DNA from: Isochrysis galbana
Lineage: Eukaryota > Haptophyta > Isochrysidales > Isochrysidaceae
Length of the DNA stretch: 64,000 bases
Direction of reading: 5' to 3'
Assembly (NCBI GenBank): GCA_018136815.1
Contig: CM030943.1
Location: forward strand, 611,975-675,974
A program made the position numbers and the translations under genes. The notes beneath the pieces were generated by a model. It searched no databases. It worked only from the letters and a program-made list of their open reading frames with translations, and was not told where the DNA came from. This document shows positions 50,863-60,982 of this stretch, in pieces; within the stretch, counting starts at the first letter, position 1, and every line of letters starts with the position of its first letter.

Positions 50863-53800
50863 TTACATTGCTATGTCCATGGGTTCTTCCTCACCAGCTG
50901 CATCCATGCCTTTGTCAAGAGTCTCTGAAGGTGCTAATCTCTCCCGTGCAGAGCCTCGATCAGAAACGCCTTGATCTGCTCCTGCTGTCATCGCCATCTC
51001 AGCACGCCGCCGGGACTCATTTGCTGCAATAGCAGCGGCCGGGTCAACCGCCTGGAGTGGATGGCTCGTGATCGCAGCCGTAGATGATGACGCAGCGGTC
51101 GCGACGTACGATGAATGTTTGGTGAGCTGGTTAAAGTCTAGAGCAACGGTGTCGGCAGCCGTAGCAGGTTGCGCCATCTCCCTCAAGAAGGCACGTGCTC
51201 GATGCATGGCCAGGTCGGAAGAGAGATTCAACGAGCCGTCATTGATAAACTGGAGAAAATAATTGGGGGGCGGAAAGATTGTGTCGTGGCATCAGGGACG
51301 CGGGAGGGTACGGGAGAAAGACTATCCCCGTTTGTCGATGGGGAAATTAAGCGCTTGGGGCGGACCGCTTCCCAGGTGAAGAAGAGAAAGACACTAACAC
51401 ACAGAAAGGCGTGCGATACGTAAGTTGGGTGAGCACACACCTGTCGAATCCAACCAGGTAGTTTGTCGCGCTTATCGGCACGGTTGTACCGCTTGTCAGC
51501 GAAAATGATGATTCCGTAGTCTGTTTTGCCACGGATGACTCGCCCTGCGCACTGAGCGGCCTGGATAGCAAAGGATGGGCAGGGACGGAAATGGGGATCG
51601 ATGCTTTGAGAGCACGTCGTAACGCAAGGTCATTGGGTTCTGTGCACAGCGCCGCTCACATTCCGGATTGCGTCGAATGTGAGGAACTCTGCTTCATCGA
51701 TGGCGCATGTGTCACGGAGGAACTCGAGGCGTGCCCGCAACACCCGGCCCAAAGTGTACTGTCGAGATGAGAGGAGAAGGGATAACTTGAGTAGGCGCAT
51801 GGCGATAAGCCGTGGTATACGGAGTCGTGTGGCTTTCTATCCCTAGCGTTAGGGTAGTCGCAAAGTGCTCTAGAGTTCCATAACTGGTAACGAGACGTAT
51901 GCAAGCGGACGGACCTGAAAAGGTACACCCAGCAATAGCACAGCCCGGCCGTAATGCCGGTCAAAATCAACGCCCTCGGCAACCTACACTCATAGCGAGC
52001 GAGGCATTGATGAGGAGTGATGGCCAATGGGGTGCGTCATTGAATTCTCCTGTGGAGGACCTCGTCGCTTTGGTGCGGGCATGGCACAAAGCGCAATTCG
52101 AGCCAGGGGTATAAGGGTCTGTTGCGTTGAGCAGGCCTGGCCTCGTCGCGCGCAAGCAAGCTCACTTGCGCAGCCACACTCGATTCAAGAGCACAAGGCC
52201 TAACATTCCACTGGCCGTATCCAGTATCTTGTGCGCCAGCACACCTTGCCCCTAGCTATCGAGAGGAAAACGGCCCCTCGTCCACAATCACAGGCACGCT
52301 TGAAGTTTTCGAGAGCAAGCGTGGTTTCCAATACGTCGGTCGTCTCGATGAAGACGAGCTTGTGCTCAAGGACTCTCTTGAGGATTCCCAAAGCATGCCA
52401 TTCGCGCACGATGCTCTAGCACGGGAAGGATAGCAAGGAAAGTTTGTGAGCAACGTAGCTCCAAAATTTTTGAGGGGCCGAGAATCTTTGAGGCTACGTG
52501 CACGGGCCATTTTAGACCCTGAAAGACACTCACTTGCATGTATGAGTACGAGGTGAAAAAGGCCACCACTCCGTCGGGCACAGTAGCGGCTGTCTCCAGC
52601 AAAAGTTTCCCATAATTTCGCACGGTCGCCGGCTCGGATCGGAGGTCGAATTTCGAGCTGAGAGGCGCCTGGTAGAGGCGCAAGCGCATGGGGAGGAATA
52701 TCGAGAAGGCGTAATATAGAAGATGGCAAGAATGCCTTCATATATTTGAGGGTGCTCTATTTGCATAATGTTCATGCAGACCTGGTCGGCTCCGCGAGTG
52801 ACAATCAGCGGGCAAATGATGTTTCGAGAGAACGACATAGCGAACGAATGGACTGCGCGAGGCTGGAAGCCTAAAATTTTCGGGTACATGTCGATAGGCG
52901 AGAGAGTTCCCGAGGTGATGACGACCGATTGGAACCTTCCGGACATGAGGAGGAGAGATGTTCAGCTGCGTCCCATGAGCATCTGTCCGTGGGAGGTTAG
53001 CCGCTAATAGGCAAGAATTGGCCATCAAGTGCGCCTCGTGTCGTGCGGGGTTGCCATTGCGCTACGCTAGCGGCAATCTTGGAAGCACCTTTCAAAGACA
53101 GGCTTCATCGCGATGGAAGCATCGTTACAGCAGAATTGGAACAATGGGTCAGGCAAAGCGGGCGAGCGTTCATCGAATGGTTCGATGATGATACAGAAGC
53201 CCTGGCGGTACGTGGCCAATAGAGTGGCAAAGTCGCCCAATAGGAGGAGTGGGTTAAAGTCCGACACGTCGGTCACCTTTTCATTGGCCAAGCAGGAGAT
53301 GGCGATAAATTACTCAAAGCACATGGCTAATGACACCACCTAGCAACATCTGCACGGCTGGCGCTCACCTGAAGGGTCCTAAGAAGTGACCGAAGACGTT
53401 CGGCGACAAATTTGAGAGGCTTTGTCTCAATATCCTCCTCGTGCAACAATTGCGAAAGAAAAGCCAATGGCGACTCTGTAACTACCTAATGTGGAGCGTG
53501 GAAATCATCGCGATTCGGAGCAGAATCGCGTGAGCAACGAACACCCCTTTGGGCAAAGACGGCAACCCACGGGGCCTAGATAAGCGCTCGGTGGAGTTGG
53601 TGACCGAGGTTGCCTGAGGTAAGGTACTAGTTCCACATGGGGTATTTGTCCGGGAAAATACAGCGTCATCATGTGGAACCGGCGCTGGACTCGTGGCGAA
53701 AGGGCTCACCTGCTCCGTTTGCATGCGCTTCTTGACGTGAGCAGCGAATCGCTTGAGGAAAAGCACAAACGTGTCAGCTCGACGGAGGTTACCGGGGACA

Positions 53801-55722
53801 GCCTGCATCAAAATATCCTGCCAGGCAGAGTATGCAGGAGGGGAAGGTATGAGGAGCGAAAGGGTTGATTTTGCATGCGTACGACAGGCGGCAATCGCCT
53901 TCGATGGTCAAATCAAGCTAGCTGCTTGTGCTGCTAACGAAATAGCTGAGACTAAGCCGTCCACTGACTTGTGGTAAAAGCGGGTTGGCCGGAAGCTCTT
54001 CGTTGGCGGGAAGTGCACCGGTCGAGGCGAGCCCATTGACTAGCCTAGAGTATTCTTCATTGAGCCTTTGGGCATCACTTTCCTTCAGGGAATCAATCTC
54101 CCGCTGTGGAAGTGGGGATGGGATGGCGATCAGAGTGTACAATGTACCCAGCAGTCTTATGCATTTCTTGGCTCGCTTCAGAGCGCCTACCCCATGCGAA
54201 CCTGCACTCTCGACAAATTGGCGCAGGCGGCATCGATGGTAGGGATGCGAAAATTGATAGACATGACTTCGATGCAGATATTGTCGATATTATGTGCCTC
54301 GTCAAATACCACGACGCACTCTCGCTGCATGGATCGAGACACAAGCGCCGAAATCTTCGGATCGAGCAAATACTTGAAGGAAGCAAGGGGCAGGAGAGGG
54401 GAGAGGGGGGGAGATCAATGTGATGAGCAAAGACGCTACGCTAACGCAAATTTTCCGCAGTGGAAAATGTTGTCATTGTGGCGGCATGTCTAGGTGCGAG
54501 GCATATGAATGTCACGAACGAGGAGTGTTCGCTAGAGCGCCGATGGAACGCGAGCTTAACTGCCATCATCTCGGTGCATTGTGATATCCAAGAATATCGT
54601 GTTCAACTTGGCTGAGCAAGAGATCTCACGCATTATCCCACGCAAGAATGCGTCATGTAATGCAAATGTTACCCATTACGGCTCGCCCACCTGATAGTTG
54701 TATACAACTACATTGGCAAAAGAGATGACATGGCGAGCCAAAAAGTAGGGGCACCACCCTTTGCCTTTGCCCAGCTCCTTCAGCTCCTCCAAAGTATACA
54801 CTGCAGGCGGAAGCATGGCATCTGTGCCCTGAGCCTCAAGGGCCTCAAAGTAGTCGCAAAGTTCCGGGCGGCGTCCGCCATTGTCGCTTCCATCATCACC
54901 ATTCCCGATGTCTTCCATATCACCAGCTGAAGCACAAGCGCCAGCACCGGCACCGCTACATCTGTTACCACGACTGCCTGCAGAAGTGCCATTTTCTCCT
55001 GAGTTGGACCCCTTTCCAGCACGCTGGCGCACCCAAGAGGCCGTGAGCTGCCGGCAATGCTGATCCACGAGGTGACGCTCTGTTTGCTGTGATACCCTTG
55101 GGTGTACGCAGAGATTGCGACGGGAAGTGAGGCCGAGTGCCAGCAGCTTATCATTACGGTCAGCGCTAAAGAGTTCATCCCGGTGCTCCTCCAGCACCTA
55201 CATGTAGAGGATATGGTCAATAATGTAGTGCGCCGTCAAGTGGCGAGGGGCTACGTGCATTGGTGGGCACTCAAGTCAACCGGTCATCGACGGCCGCGAC
55301 ATGCATCATTTCCGAGGCAAACAGATGATCCTGTGGCCATGGCCATGACAATCCTGACTTATTCACTCGCCTAGGGAGCTCATGATTTGTGAGAGCTGTG
55401 AAACTAAAAACCAAGCACCATTTGCAAGTCGTGAGCGTATCTGCGTGCAGCCCAGTCTCACCTTGAGCTCCTCGAGCACCTTCTCCATCTCAGGGATAGT
55501 ACGCGTGCAGTAGAGGAGCTTGCCCATTGTGGGGTGGGCGCGCTGGTACGAGGTGATGAGCGAAAGTAGCGTGATCGTCTTGCCAGTGCCGGTCGGCATC
55601 TCTAGCATCGAGTGGCCACGCGCGTCGAGAGAGCGTTTGAGCTCAAGCATGTACGCATACTGCTCCGGATAGATGCGAGGGTACGGGAACTGCACTTCGA
55701 GCTCTTCCACGCGGAAGCGCAT
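50863..55722 (-). CDS. XPD: XPD/Rad3 (ERCC2) 5'-3' DNA helicase of TFIIH
   Basis: Fourteen exons, all GT-AG and in phase: 55722-55462, 55197-54691, 54372-54202, 54103-53969, 53817-53710, 53485-53369, 53276-53089, 52935-52782, 52668-52534, 52415-52245, 51983-51915, 51758-51660, 51560-51441, 51249-50863; 873 residues (human 760). TFIIH helicase for nucleotide excision repair and transcription initiation. Walker A MPTGTGKT (42-49); four Fe-S cluster cysteines kept at 117, 135, 201 and 236; DEAH at 280-283 ([10 protein letters not shown]); arch region; [19 protein letters not shown]; motif [16 protein letters not shown] near 708. A ~50-residue Gly/Ser/Asp-rich insertion (147-196) sits between the second and third Fe-S cysteines, and the C-terminus after REMAQP is ~80 residues long and Ala/Ser-rich. 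No broken motif seen. Confidence 0.98.
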
Positions 55723-56003
55723 CTCTCACAGGCCGAAACTCTCGACGCAAGCACGTCACGCACGATTTCTGCCTGGTTTCCTTCCTTCCTACCTCGCCTC
55801 TGGCCCCTTCTCCTGTCTCCCCCGGCTCCCACGTCCCTCTATCCCTCACTCGTGTGGGGAAGGGGGGGGGGGGGGGGGGGGCGCTCCTCGGCTCCTCGGC
55901 CTTCTCGCGCCTCCCCTGCCTTTCTCTATCTCTCTCTACTCGTAGAGAAGAGCTATAGTACAAGTTACTCAAACAAAAAATATTCGAACGTGACCGTACT
56001 ATA
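55723..56003. other. XPD upstream region
   Basis: On the XPD sense strand this is purine-rich with a 20-base C tract (55862-55881). No TATA box evident. Open frames on both strands here are compositional. Confidence 0.4.
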
Positions 56004-56070
56004 GGCGATGTCAATGTGATTCCGGGAGGAGATAAACATAGTAGCGTAGCGGACACCTTCAAGATTTTTT
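56004..56070 (+). repeat. Dispersed repeat family B, copy 3
   Basis: GGCGATGTCAATGTGATTCC, AACATAGTAGCGTAGCGGAC, ACCTTCAAGATTTTTT; closest to the copy at 8942-9015. Confidence 0.55.
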
Positions 56071-56224
56071 ACGAGCCATCGCCACGCCCATGTTTCCTCC
56101 TTTCCGCTATTCATCGGGGCTCCGAAGTCCGAAGTTGAGGTTAGTTAGTGATAGTGACAGTGATCAGGGACAAGGACTAGTCCCAGTCTAGTGTCCAGTG
56201 CCTACATGTGAAAGACAGAGAAAA

Positions 56225-56350
56225 AAACCTTTTAATATTCTCGCCTCACACGTGGCACTGAGACATTTTCTCGTAGCCACGCCCCCTTCCCTTCCTCACC
56301 CTCATTCACCGCTTTGCGGCAACTCCCCTCGTGCTCTACTTACTACTTAG
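56225..56350 (-). repeat. Dispersed repeat family A, 5'-truncated copy
   Basis: Minus strand: GTAGAGCACGAGGGGAGTTG, CCGCAAAGCGG, GGGGCGTGGCTACGAG, GTGCCACGTGTGAGGCGAG, AATATTAAAAGG then T run. Its truncated 5' edge abuts the 3' flank of the b561 gene. Confidence 0.65.
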
Positions 56351-56428
56351 GGGCTCGGGATATTTAGGCGGCTTGCCTTCATTTGGTCTCCTTTCCCTCA
56401 GGGTTTCTTCCCCTCTCCGTGGGGAGTC

Positions 56429-58531
56429 TCACCCTACCATGAGCCCCCCCGCGAGCACCCCGAAGGAGAGGCCCAGGAGCACCACGTACGCGACGAGAAC
56501 GGCGTCGCCTTGGCTCGGCATGAGGGCGCGCCCCGAGAGGGCCTGGTAGACGCCCACGCCGAGCACGGCGTAGCCCGTCCCCTTGTGCGCGACCCGCCAC
56601 ACGGCGCGGCGTGTGGTGCGGGCCGCGGGCGGGCCGCGCACGAGCGCGTTGAGCGGCTGCAGCAGGGCGAGGGCGAAGGCGATGATCCCGAGCGTGTGAT
56701 GGGGGTGCGAGAAGTGGCGCCCTCGGGGCACCCACGCGACGGCGAGCGCGACGCCGGCGGCGGCCACCGCAAGCCCGCTTCCCTGAGAGAGCGGGGGGGG
56801 GGGGGGGAGTGCGTTGTTGGGGTTTCCTCCCTTTTTGGGTGGGAGGGAGGGCCGATGGGGGGGCGCGAGGAGGGGGAAACACACCTGCACCGCGCGATGA
56901 ACACGGAGCCAGCGGCCGCCGGTGAGCCGGGAGCGCCAAGCGAGCGAAAAAAAGGCGCCCGAGGGGAGGAGCACGCCCCACGCGACGGACATGAGCACAC
57001 CGTGGGCGAGCAGCGGCAGGGTGGGCGGGGACGCGGAGGAAGGGGACGAGGACGCGGGGGAGGAAGGGGGCGAGGACAAGGAGCGAGTAGGGGTAGGCCA
57101 AAATATCCGGATATATCTCCTGGACTCCTGGATATTTGGGCAGATTTTTTGGAATTAGATAGCTGTGGATATTTCAAGGATATTTGGGTGCGTCTGGGCC
57201 CCTCAACGCAAAAAGAAAACTTGCCGGCGCGTGTGCGCGGGGTGAGAGGGCGACGTGAGGCTGGTGCTACCATGAGTACGAGGTGAGACTAGTAGATACG
57301 TAATAAAATGATTCGTTAGACATCACGTAGCCACTGTCCATCATGGGAGGTGTGGCGCGGTGCGGCGGTGTGGCGGTGTGGCTGCATTCCCTTGCCTCCG
57401 GCCTCTGCCCGGTCGCGAATGCGCGGCTTACCGCATTCGCACCGCCGTCACTCAGGTCCACGCCGCTCGACTCGCTCATGTCGCTCCGCGCCACGCAGGA
57501 ACGCCGACAGAGATGTCGGCGATCAGCCGAGGCGCGCTCTGAGCGACCCTAGCGACTCGGACGAGTCGCGGCGCGGCGAGACCATCTTGGACGAGGAGGA
57601 GCGCGGCAGCGTGACCGTGGTGAACAATGAGATTGAAGAGACGACGGCCGGGCGTGCCTCGACCCCGATTCCAACTTTCCCATTGAAGGTAGGGTTGCAA
57701 GTACTCCACGAGACGTTCGGCAAGGGTGTGATCACCAAGATGGGTGAGGGAAGTCTCCACGGCATGAACAAGGTGGAGATGGAGTATTTCTCGCGAACCG
57801 AGAAGAAGCGCAAACGCACGTGGGTGAACAAGACGAGCGTCGTAGTGCAGGTACGCATCGCCCGGATTTGTGCATGTGGGGAGCATGCCTTTCACATTTA
57901 CTCACTCTCCTCTCAATGTACGTCTTGCGTACCTCAGGTCCAGGTTGACTCGCTCGAGGAGGAGGAGGCAGAGGAGGTTGATGCTAGCGTCGAGCACAGC
58001 GGTCCGTTGCTCGCGGCCCACGAGCGTGCCCGCCAAATGAAGGTAAAGCCACCCCCCATGGGTGCACGGTCAGCAGCGCCACCCGGCAGCCGCAAGACCC
58101 CCGAGCCCTCGCGTGACACCGCGCCTAGATTTTAGTTAGGTTTAGTGGACACGGTGGCATGCGCATGTGTAGCGATGCGCGCGGGGATGCGGTGCAATAG
58201 ACGCGAAGGCGAGAGATATCTATGGATATTTCATGAGATATTTGGGCTGAACTTTGAGATATTTCGGAGATATCCCCCATGGATATTTGGGCGAAAAATC
58301 GTGGATATTTTGGCCTACCCCTAGGAGCGAGGGGGCGAGGACGCGGGGGAGGAAGGGGGCGAGGGAGGGGTCGGTCGTACCCACCGCAAGCGGCGGCGGC
58401 GCGCAGACAGGCATGCTCCTCGAGGTCCTCGACGACTCGTCCCCCGCGAGCGAGATGTCGTCGGTAGAGAAGCCGAGCAGCTCGCCCTCGTCCACACCGA
58501 CGCTCCACACGCAGCAGGGGTCCCCCAGCTC

Positions 58532-58534
<3 letters not shown>
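56429..58534 (-). CDS. Temptin/cytochrome b561-like membrane protein gene, interrupted and 5'-incomplete
   Basis: Two coding segments flank a transposon. The distal one (58534-58385) reads MELGDPCCVWSVG ... STDDISLAGDESSRTSRSMP, matching the C-terminal ELGDPCC.W and SHPG-type part of temptin-like Cys domains found next to b561 domains in algal proteins. The proximal one (from ~57040 to the stop at 56429) is a cytochrome b561 core: HGVLMSVAWGVLLPSGAFF, WLRVHRAVQ, FSHPHHTLGIIAFALALLQP and HKGTGYAVLGVGVYQ, with the His residues expected to bind heme. A 102-bp GT-AG intron (56884-56783) lies inside it. GTGGGT after 58385 may be a donor. I find no acceptor for the b561 exon, and the two segments are not in one frame, so the gene may be dead. 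Upstream exons not found beyond the TG microsatellite. Confidence 0.72.
57088..58323. mobile_element. Complete non-autonomous hAT element carrying a spliced gene
   Basis: Perfect 21-bp terminal inverted repeats beginning TAGGGGTAGGCCAAAATATC, with AT-rich subterminal GATATTTGGGC-type boxes at both ends. Flanked by an exact 8-bp target duplication GGAGCGAG (57080-57087 and 58324-58331), the hAT hallmark. It lies within the b561-like gene. No transposase inside; instead the plus-strand gene at 57419-58135. Confidence 0.9.
57419..58135 (+). CDS. Transposon-borne gene with Tudor/SH3-like segment, two exons
   Basis: Exons 57419-57850 and 57938-58135 (intron 87 bp, GT-AG) give 209 residues; because the intron is a multiple of three the frame is also open through it. 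The N-terminal ~50 residues are Arg/Ser-rich and the start is uncertain. The core FPLKVGLQVLHETFGKGVIT ... VEMEYFS ... RTWVNKTSVVVQ has the strand pattern of a small SH3/Tudor-like barrel; an acidic segment (SLEEEEAEEVDAS) and Pro-rich tail follow. No name can be given. It lies wholly between hAT termini, so it is a captured host gene or a transposon accessory gene. Confidence 0.55.
   Translation: MRGLPHSHRRHSGPRRSTRSCRSAPRRNADRDVGDQPRRALSDPSDSDESRRGETILDEEERGSVTVVNNEIEETTAGRASTPIPTFPLKVGLQVLHETFGKGVITKMGEGSLHGMNKVEMEYFSRTEKKRKRTWVNKTSVVVQVRIARICACGEHAFHIYSLSSQCTSCVPQVQVDSLEEEEAEEVDASVEHSGPLLAAHERARQMKVKPPPMGARSAAPPGSRKTPEPSRDTAPRF

Positions 58535-58576
<42 letters not shown>
58534..58576 (+). 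repeat. (TG)n microsatellite
   Basis: About 21 TG units, a CA repeat on the b561 sense strand directly before its temptin segment; probably in an intron. 58577-59003 has nothing else recognised. Confidence 0.95.
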
Positions 58577-58578
<2 letters not shown>

Positions 58579-59003
58579 GCGCACGCGCGCAGTTTGCAAT
58601 ACACAAAGAAAGCCCATGCTAAAGCTCAGGCACAGTAGTGCCCATTTGTCGGCCACCATTGGCCATCGCCAGGGTGAGTGCCACCACAAAATTCTCTTTT
58701 CTCTAGGGCTAGGGGCTAGGGTCCTAGCTCAAGCTCAAACTCCGTCAACAAGGTTACAGGAGGTTATGTTTATGAATAGGCAAAAAGGCCAGAAAAATAC
58801 GGGCGAGAGAAGCGCGAGATGAAATGGCAAAAGAAGGAGGAGTCACTTTCCACCCCTACACCACCAAACTCCAATAGCTCTCTTGTCGCTCGAGATCAAG
58901 GTGAGAGTTTTACATAGCTCGTCGGTGGCAATAAATTGGAACGCAGCGCATTTCTTCTTCACCAGTTGCCCACCACTGACCTTCACAGGCAACTGAAGGT
59001 AGC

Positions 59004-59465
59004 TCACGGCGAATCAGGGCCGTCGAAGCGATCGATGTCGCGGACTGCGCGCCGTGCATCTTCGGCCTCCTGTTCTTCCTCAGACCGATTGGTGCGGACA
59101 GCAGCAGCAACGTATTCGCTGCCCGCCTTCTTCACACCTGTGGAAGCCGATTTTCTGGCCGCAGATGATGACGATGGCACGACAGGGCGAGTGATGGACA
59201 CAGCACGGCTTGAGGGGGCCGCCTCGCCTCGCAGTCTCGCCTCGAAAGCGTCCAGCTCATCCATCGTCTCTTGCGCCTCCTCGTACTTCGACTGTTCATC
59301 AAACATGTATGTCTCGTTCATCGCTACCTGCTTGTCCGTCTTAGCGCCCTTGGGCGCGGGCGAGGTGTCGGGCAACGAAGACATCAGCCCCGCCAGAGCG
59401 ACGAGGGGGTCGGAGCCTGCGGGCTCTTGCTTGCTTGGGGCTGCTCGCCGAGGCCCGCTGGACAT
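59004..59465 (-). CDS. Unknown small acidic/coiled-coil protein
   Basis: 153 residues from an ATG. Contains LVALAGLMSSLPDTSPAPKG, a helix MDELDAFEARLRGE preceded by FDEQSKYEEAQET, a Ser-rich middle and a charged end (EEEQEAEDARRAVRDIDRF). The stop overlaps a GTGAGC donor, so a further exon is possible. No domain recognised; composition and the clear amphipathic helix argue that it is real. Confidence 0.5.
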   Translation of the reverse strand: MSSGPRRAAPSKQEPAGSDPLVALAGLMSSLPDTSPAPKGAKTDKQVAMNETYMFDEQSKYEEAQETMDELDAFEARLRGEAAPSSRAVSITRPVVPSSSSAARKSASTGVKKAGSEYVAAAVRTNRSEEEQEAEDARRAVRDIDRFDGPDSP

Positions 59466-59611
59466 CCACCGCGCCCCGACCGTTCGTTCGCGAGCGCGCC
59501 CTCGAGAGAGGAAAAGAAAAGTCAGACCCCCTCCTTCACCCCCTCATCCCTCCTGAGGTCGCGTTCCGTCGAAAATGGGGCGGACTCGATGATGACTCGA
59601 TGTCGATATGA

Positions 59612-59690
59612 GTAGCCCGGTCACTCACTCACTGGGGAGGGCACCATCTGTAATGGGCAAACGAAGGCCTAAATAAGCTTCATATAGATT
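59612..59690 (-). repeat. Dispersed repeat family D, short inverted copy
   Basis: Minus strand AGCTTATTTAGGCCTTCG, TTTGCCCATTACAGATGGTG, CCCTCC, GTGAGTGACCGGGCTA, matching 34173-34246. Confidence 0.75.
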
Positions 59691-59789
59691 CTTGTATGGG
59701 GCAACTAAGTTTATACTTGGTTCACACATGGGGGGGCACGATCCCCCCCCTCTTTCCTCTTTCCACTCCTCCCCCTAGATGGGAAAAAC

Positions 59790-60042
59790 AGTGGGTAGTG
59801 GGGGTGGGGGGGCGTCCAAAAACAGTAAAAACAGTCTGTTTTTGGCATTCATACAAAAACAGAGAAAAACAGTACCAAAAACAGGTCCAGGATACCGGGG
59901 GGGCACCCTTCTCTGTGACTCGCGAGTCGCGAGTCGCGAGCCTAGCTGTGAAAAACAGGGGGTGAGGGCTAGAAAGACATTAAAAACAGCTGTTTTTGGG
60001 AATCGAAAAAAACAGTAAAAAACAGTGCAAAAAACAGTGGGG
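59790..60042 (+). repeat. Cluster of AAAACAG motifs
   Basis: At least ten (A)4-6CAG boxes, several as AAAACAGT, with two inverted CTGTTTTT copies (59836 and 59988), interrupted by (CGCGAGT)3 at ~59919-59940. The motif spacing is irregular, so it is not a simple tandem repeat; it resembles the subterminal repeat region of a DNA transposon. 60043-60300 shows nothing recognised. Confidence 0.6.
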
Positions 60043-60323
60043 CCACATATCGGTTAAAATGTTTTGTGCTACAATGTACCCCCCCGGGCCCAGCGGTTGC
60101 CAAAGCGTTCACGGAGCTGATGAAGAATCTGTATTTCTTCTTCTTGAGTCCAAGGATCTTTACGGAGGTCAACATCCAGATGATTGTGCCACCTATGACC
60201 GCCGCATTGGGTACAGAGGAATGCATCAGCATCAGGAAAGGGAGGGAAGGGGGACGGGAAAGATAATAATAAAATAAAATAAAATAATTAATGTTATATC
60301 CTAGCCAACCCCACTAGCTAATT

Positions 60324-60467
60324 GGACACAACTTTTCCGTCCCGGAATCCCGCCATGCCTGACGAGCCAGGTGTCCGAGTGCTACCGGGGGGAGGGGACA
60401 CAACTTTTCCGTCCCGGAATCCCGCCATGCCTGACGAGCCAGGTGTCCGAGTGCTACCGGGGGGAGG
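60324..60467 (+). repeat. 72-bp tandem duplication
   Basis: Two near-identical units, each with ACACAACTTTTCCGTCCCGG, CGCCATGCCTGACGAGCCAG and GTGTCCGAGTGCTACCGGGG. Confidence 0.95.
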
Positions 60468-60799
60468 GGGCACTGCCCCCTCCCCTCGATATTTGTCCTC
60501 CCCCCAGTGCACGCACCGCCCCCGCGCACCCCAGCACGTCCTCTCCTCGAGTCCACGCTAGGGAGAACCCCTTTCGGGTAAAAGCAACGCGGGGGGGGGG
60601 GGGCACTCGTGAATAGGGGCCCTGGAGCGCTAATCTCTCCTCGCCGAAGCGAGTGGCCGCGGCGAGCCGCGGCCCTTCCCTCCTGGCTCTGGCGCCCCCG
60701 TCTTCTCTTACCCAAACGGGGCGAGAAGACACGTTTCTGCCGGAGGGGAGAGCTGCCGCTCCCCCCTCCCCTCCCTCTTCCCTTTTCCTCCTCTCTTCC

Positions 60800-60979
60800 T
60801 TGCGGCGGGGGCCCATGGCGCGCGCCTGCGGCCCCTCTTCAGGTCCCCAGGAGGCCGGCAGGGGCCAGAGAGCGCAGCTCAGGGGGCAGGTGAGGCTGGG
60901 GCATGGCCCTGGCCCCTCCTGCCTCTCCCTCGCTGGCCCTCGAGCCCCTGCCAGTCGACTGGAGCTGGCTGGGGGGTCC
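60800..60979 (+). repeat. Dispersed repeat family F, copy 1
   Basis: Shares GATGGCGCGC/CATGGCGCGC, a Gln-less GC-rich block, GAGGCTGGGGC, GGCCCTGGCC and CCTGCCTCTCCCTCGCTGGC with 63757-63960. Related to the tail region of family C/A elements by position. No coding evidence. Confidence 0.55.
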
Positions 60980-60982
60980 TGA

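Noticed and set aside
56379-57273. Long overlapping minus-strand frames other than the b561 frame
   Set aside because: Shadows of the b561 gene; only one frame carries the His-containing b561 motifs.
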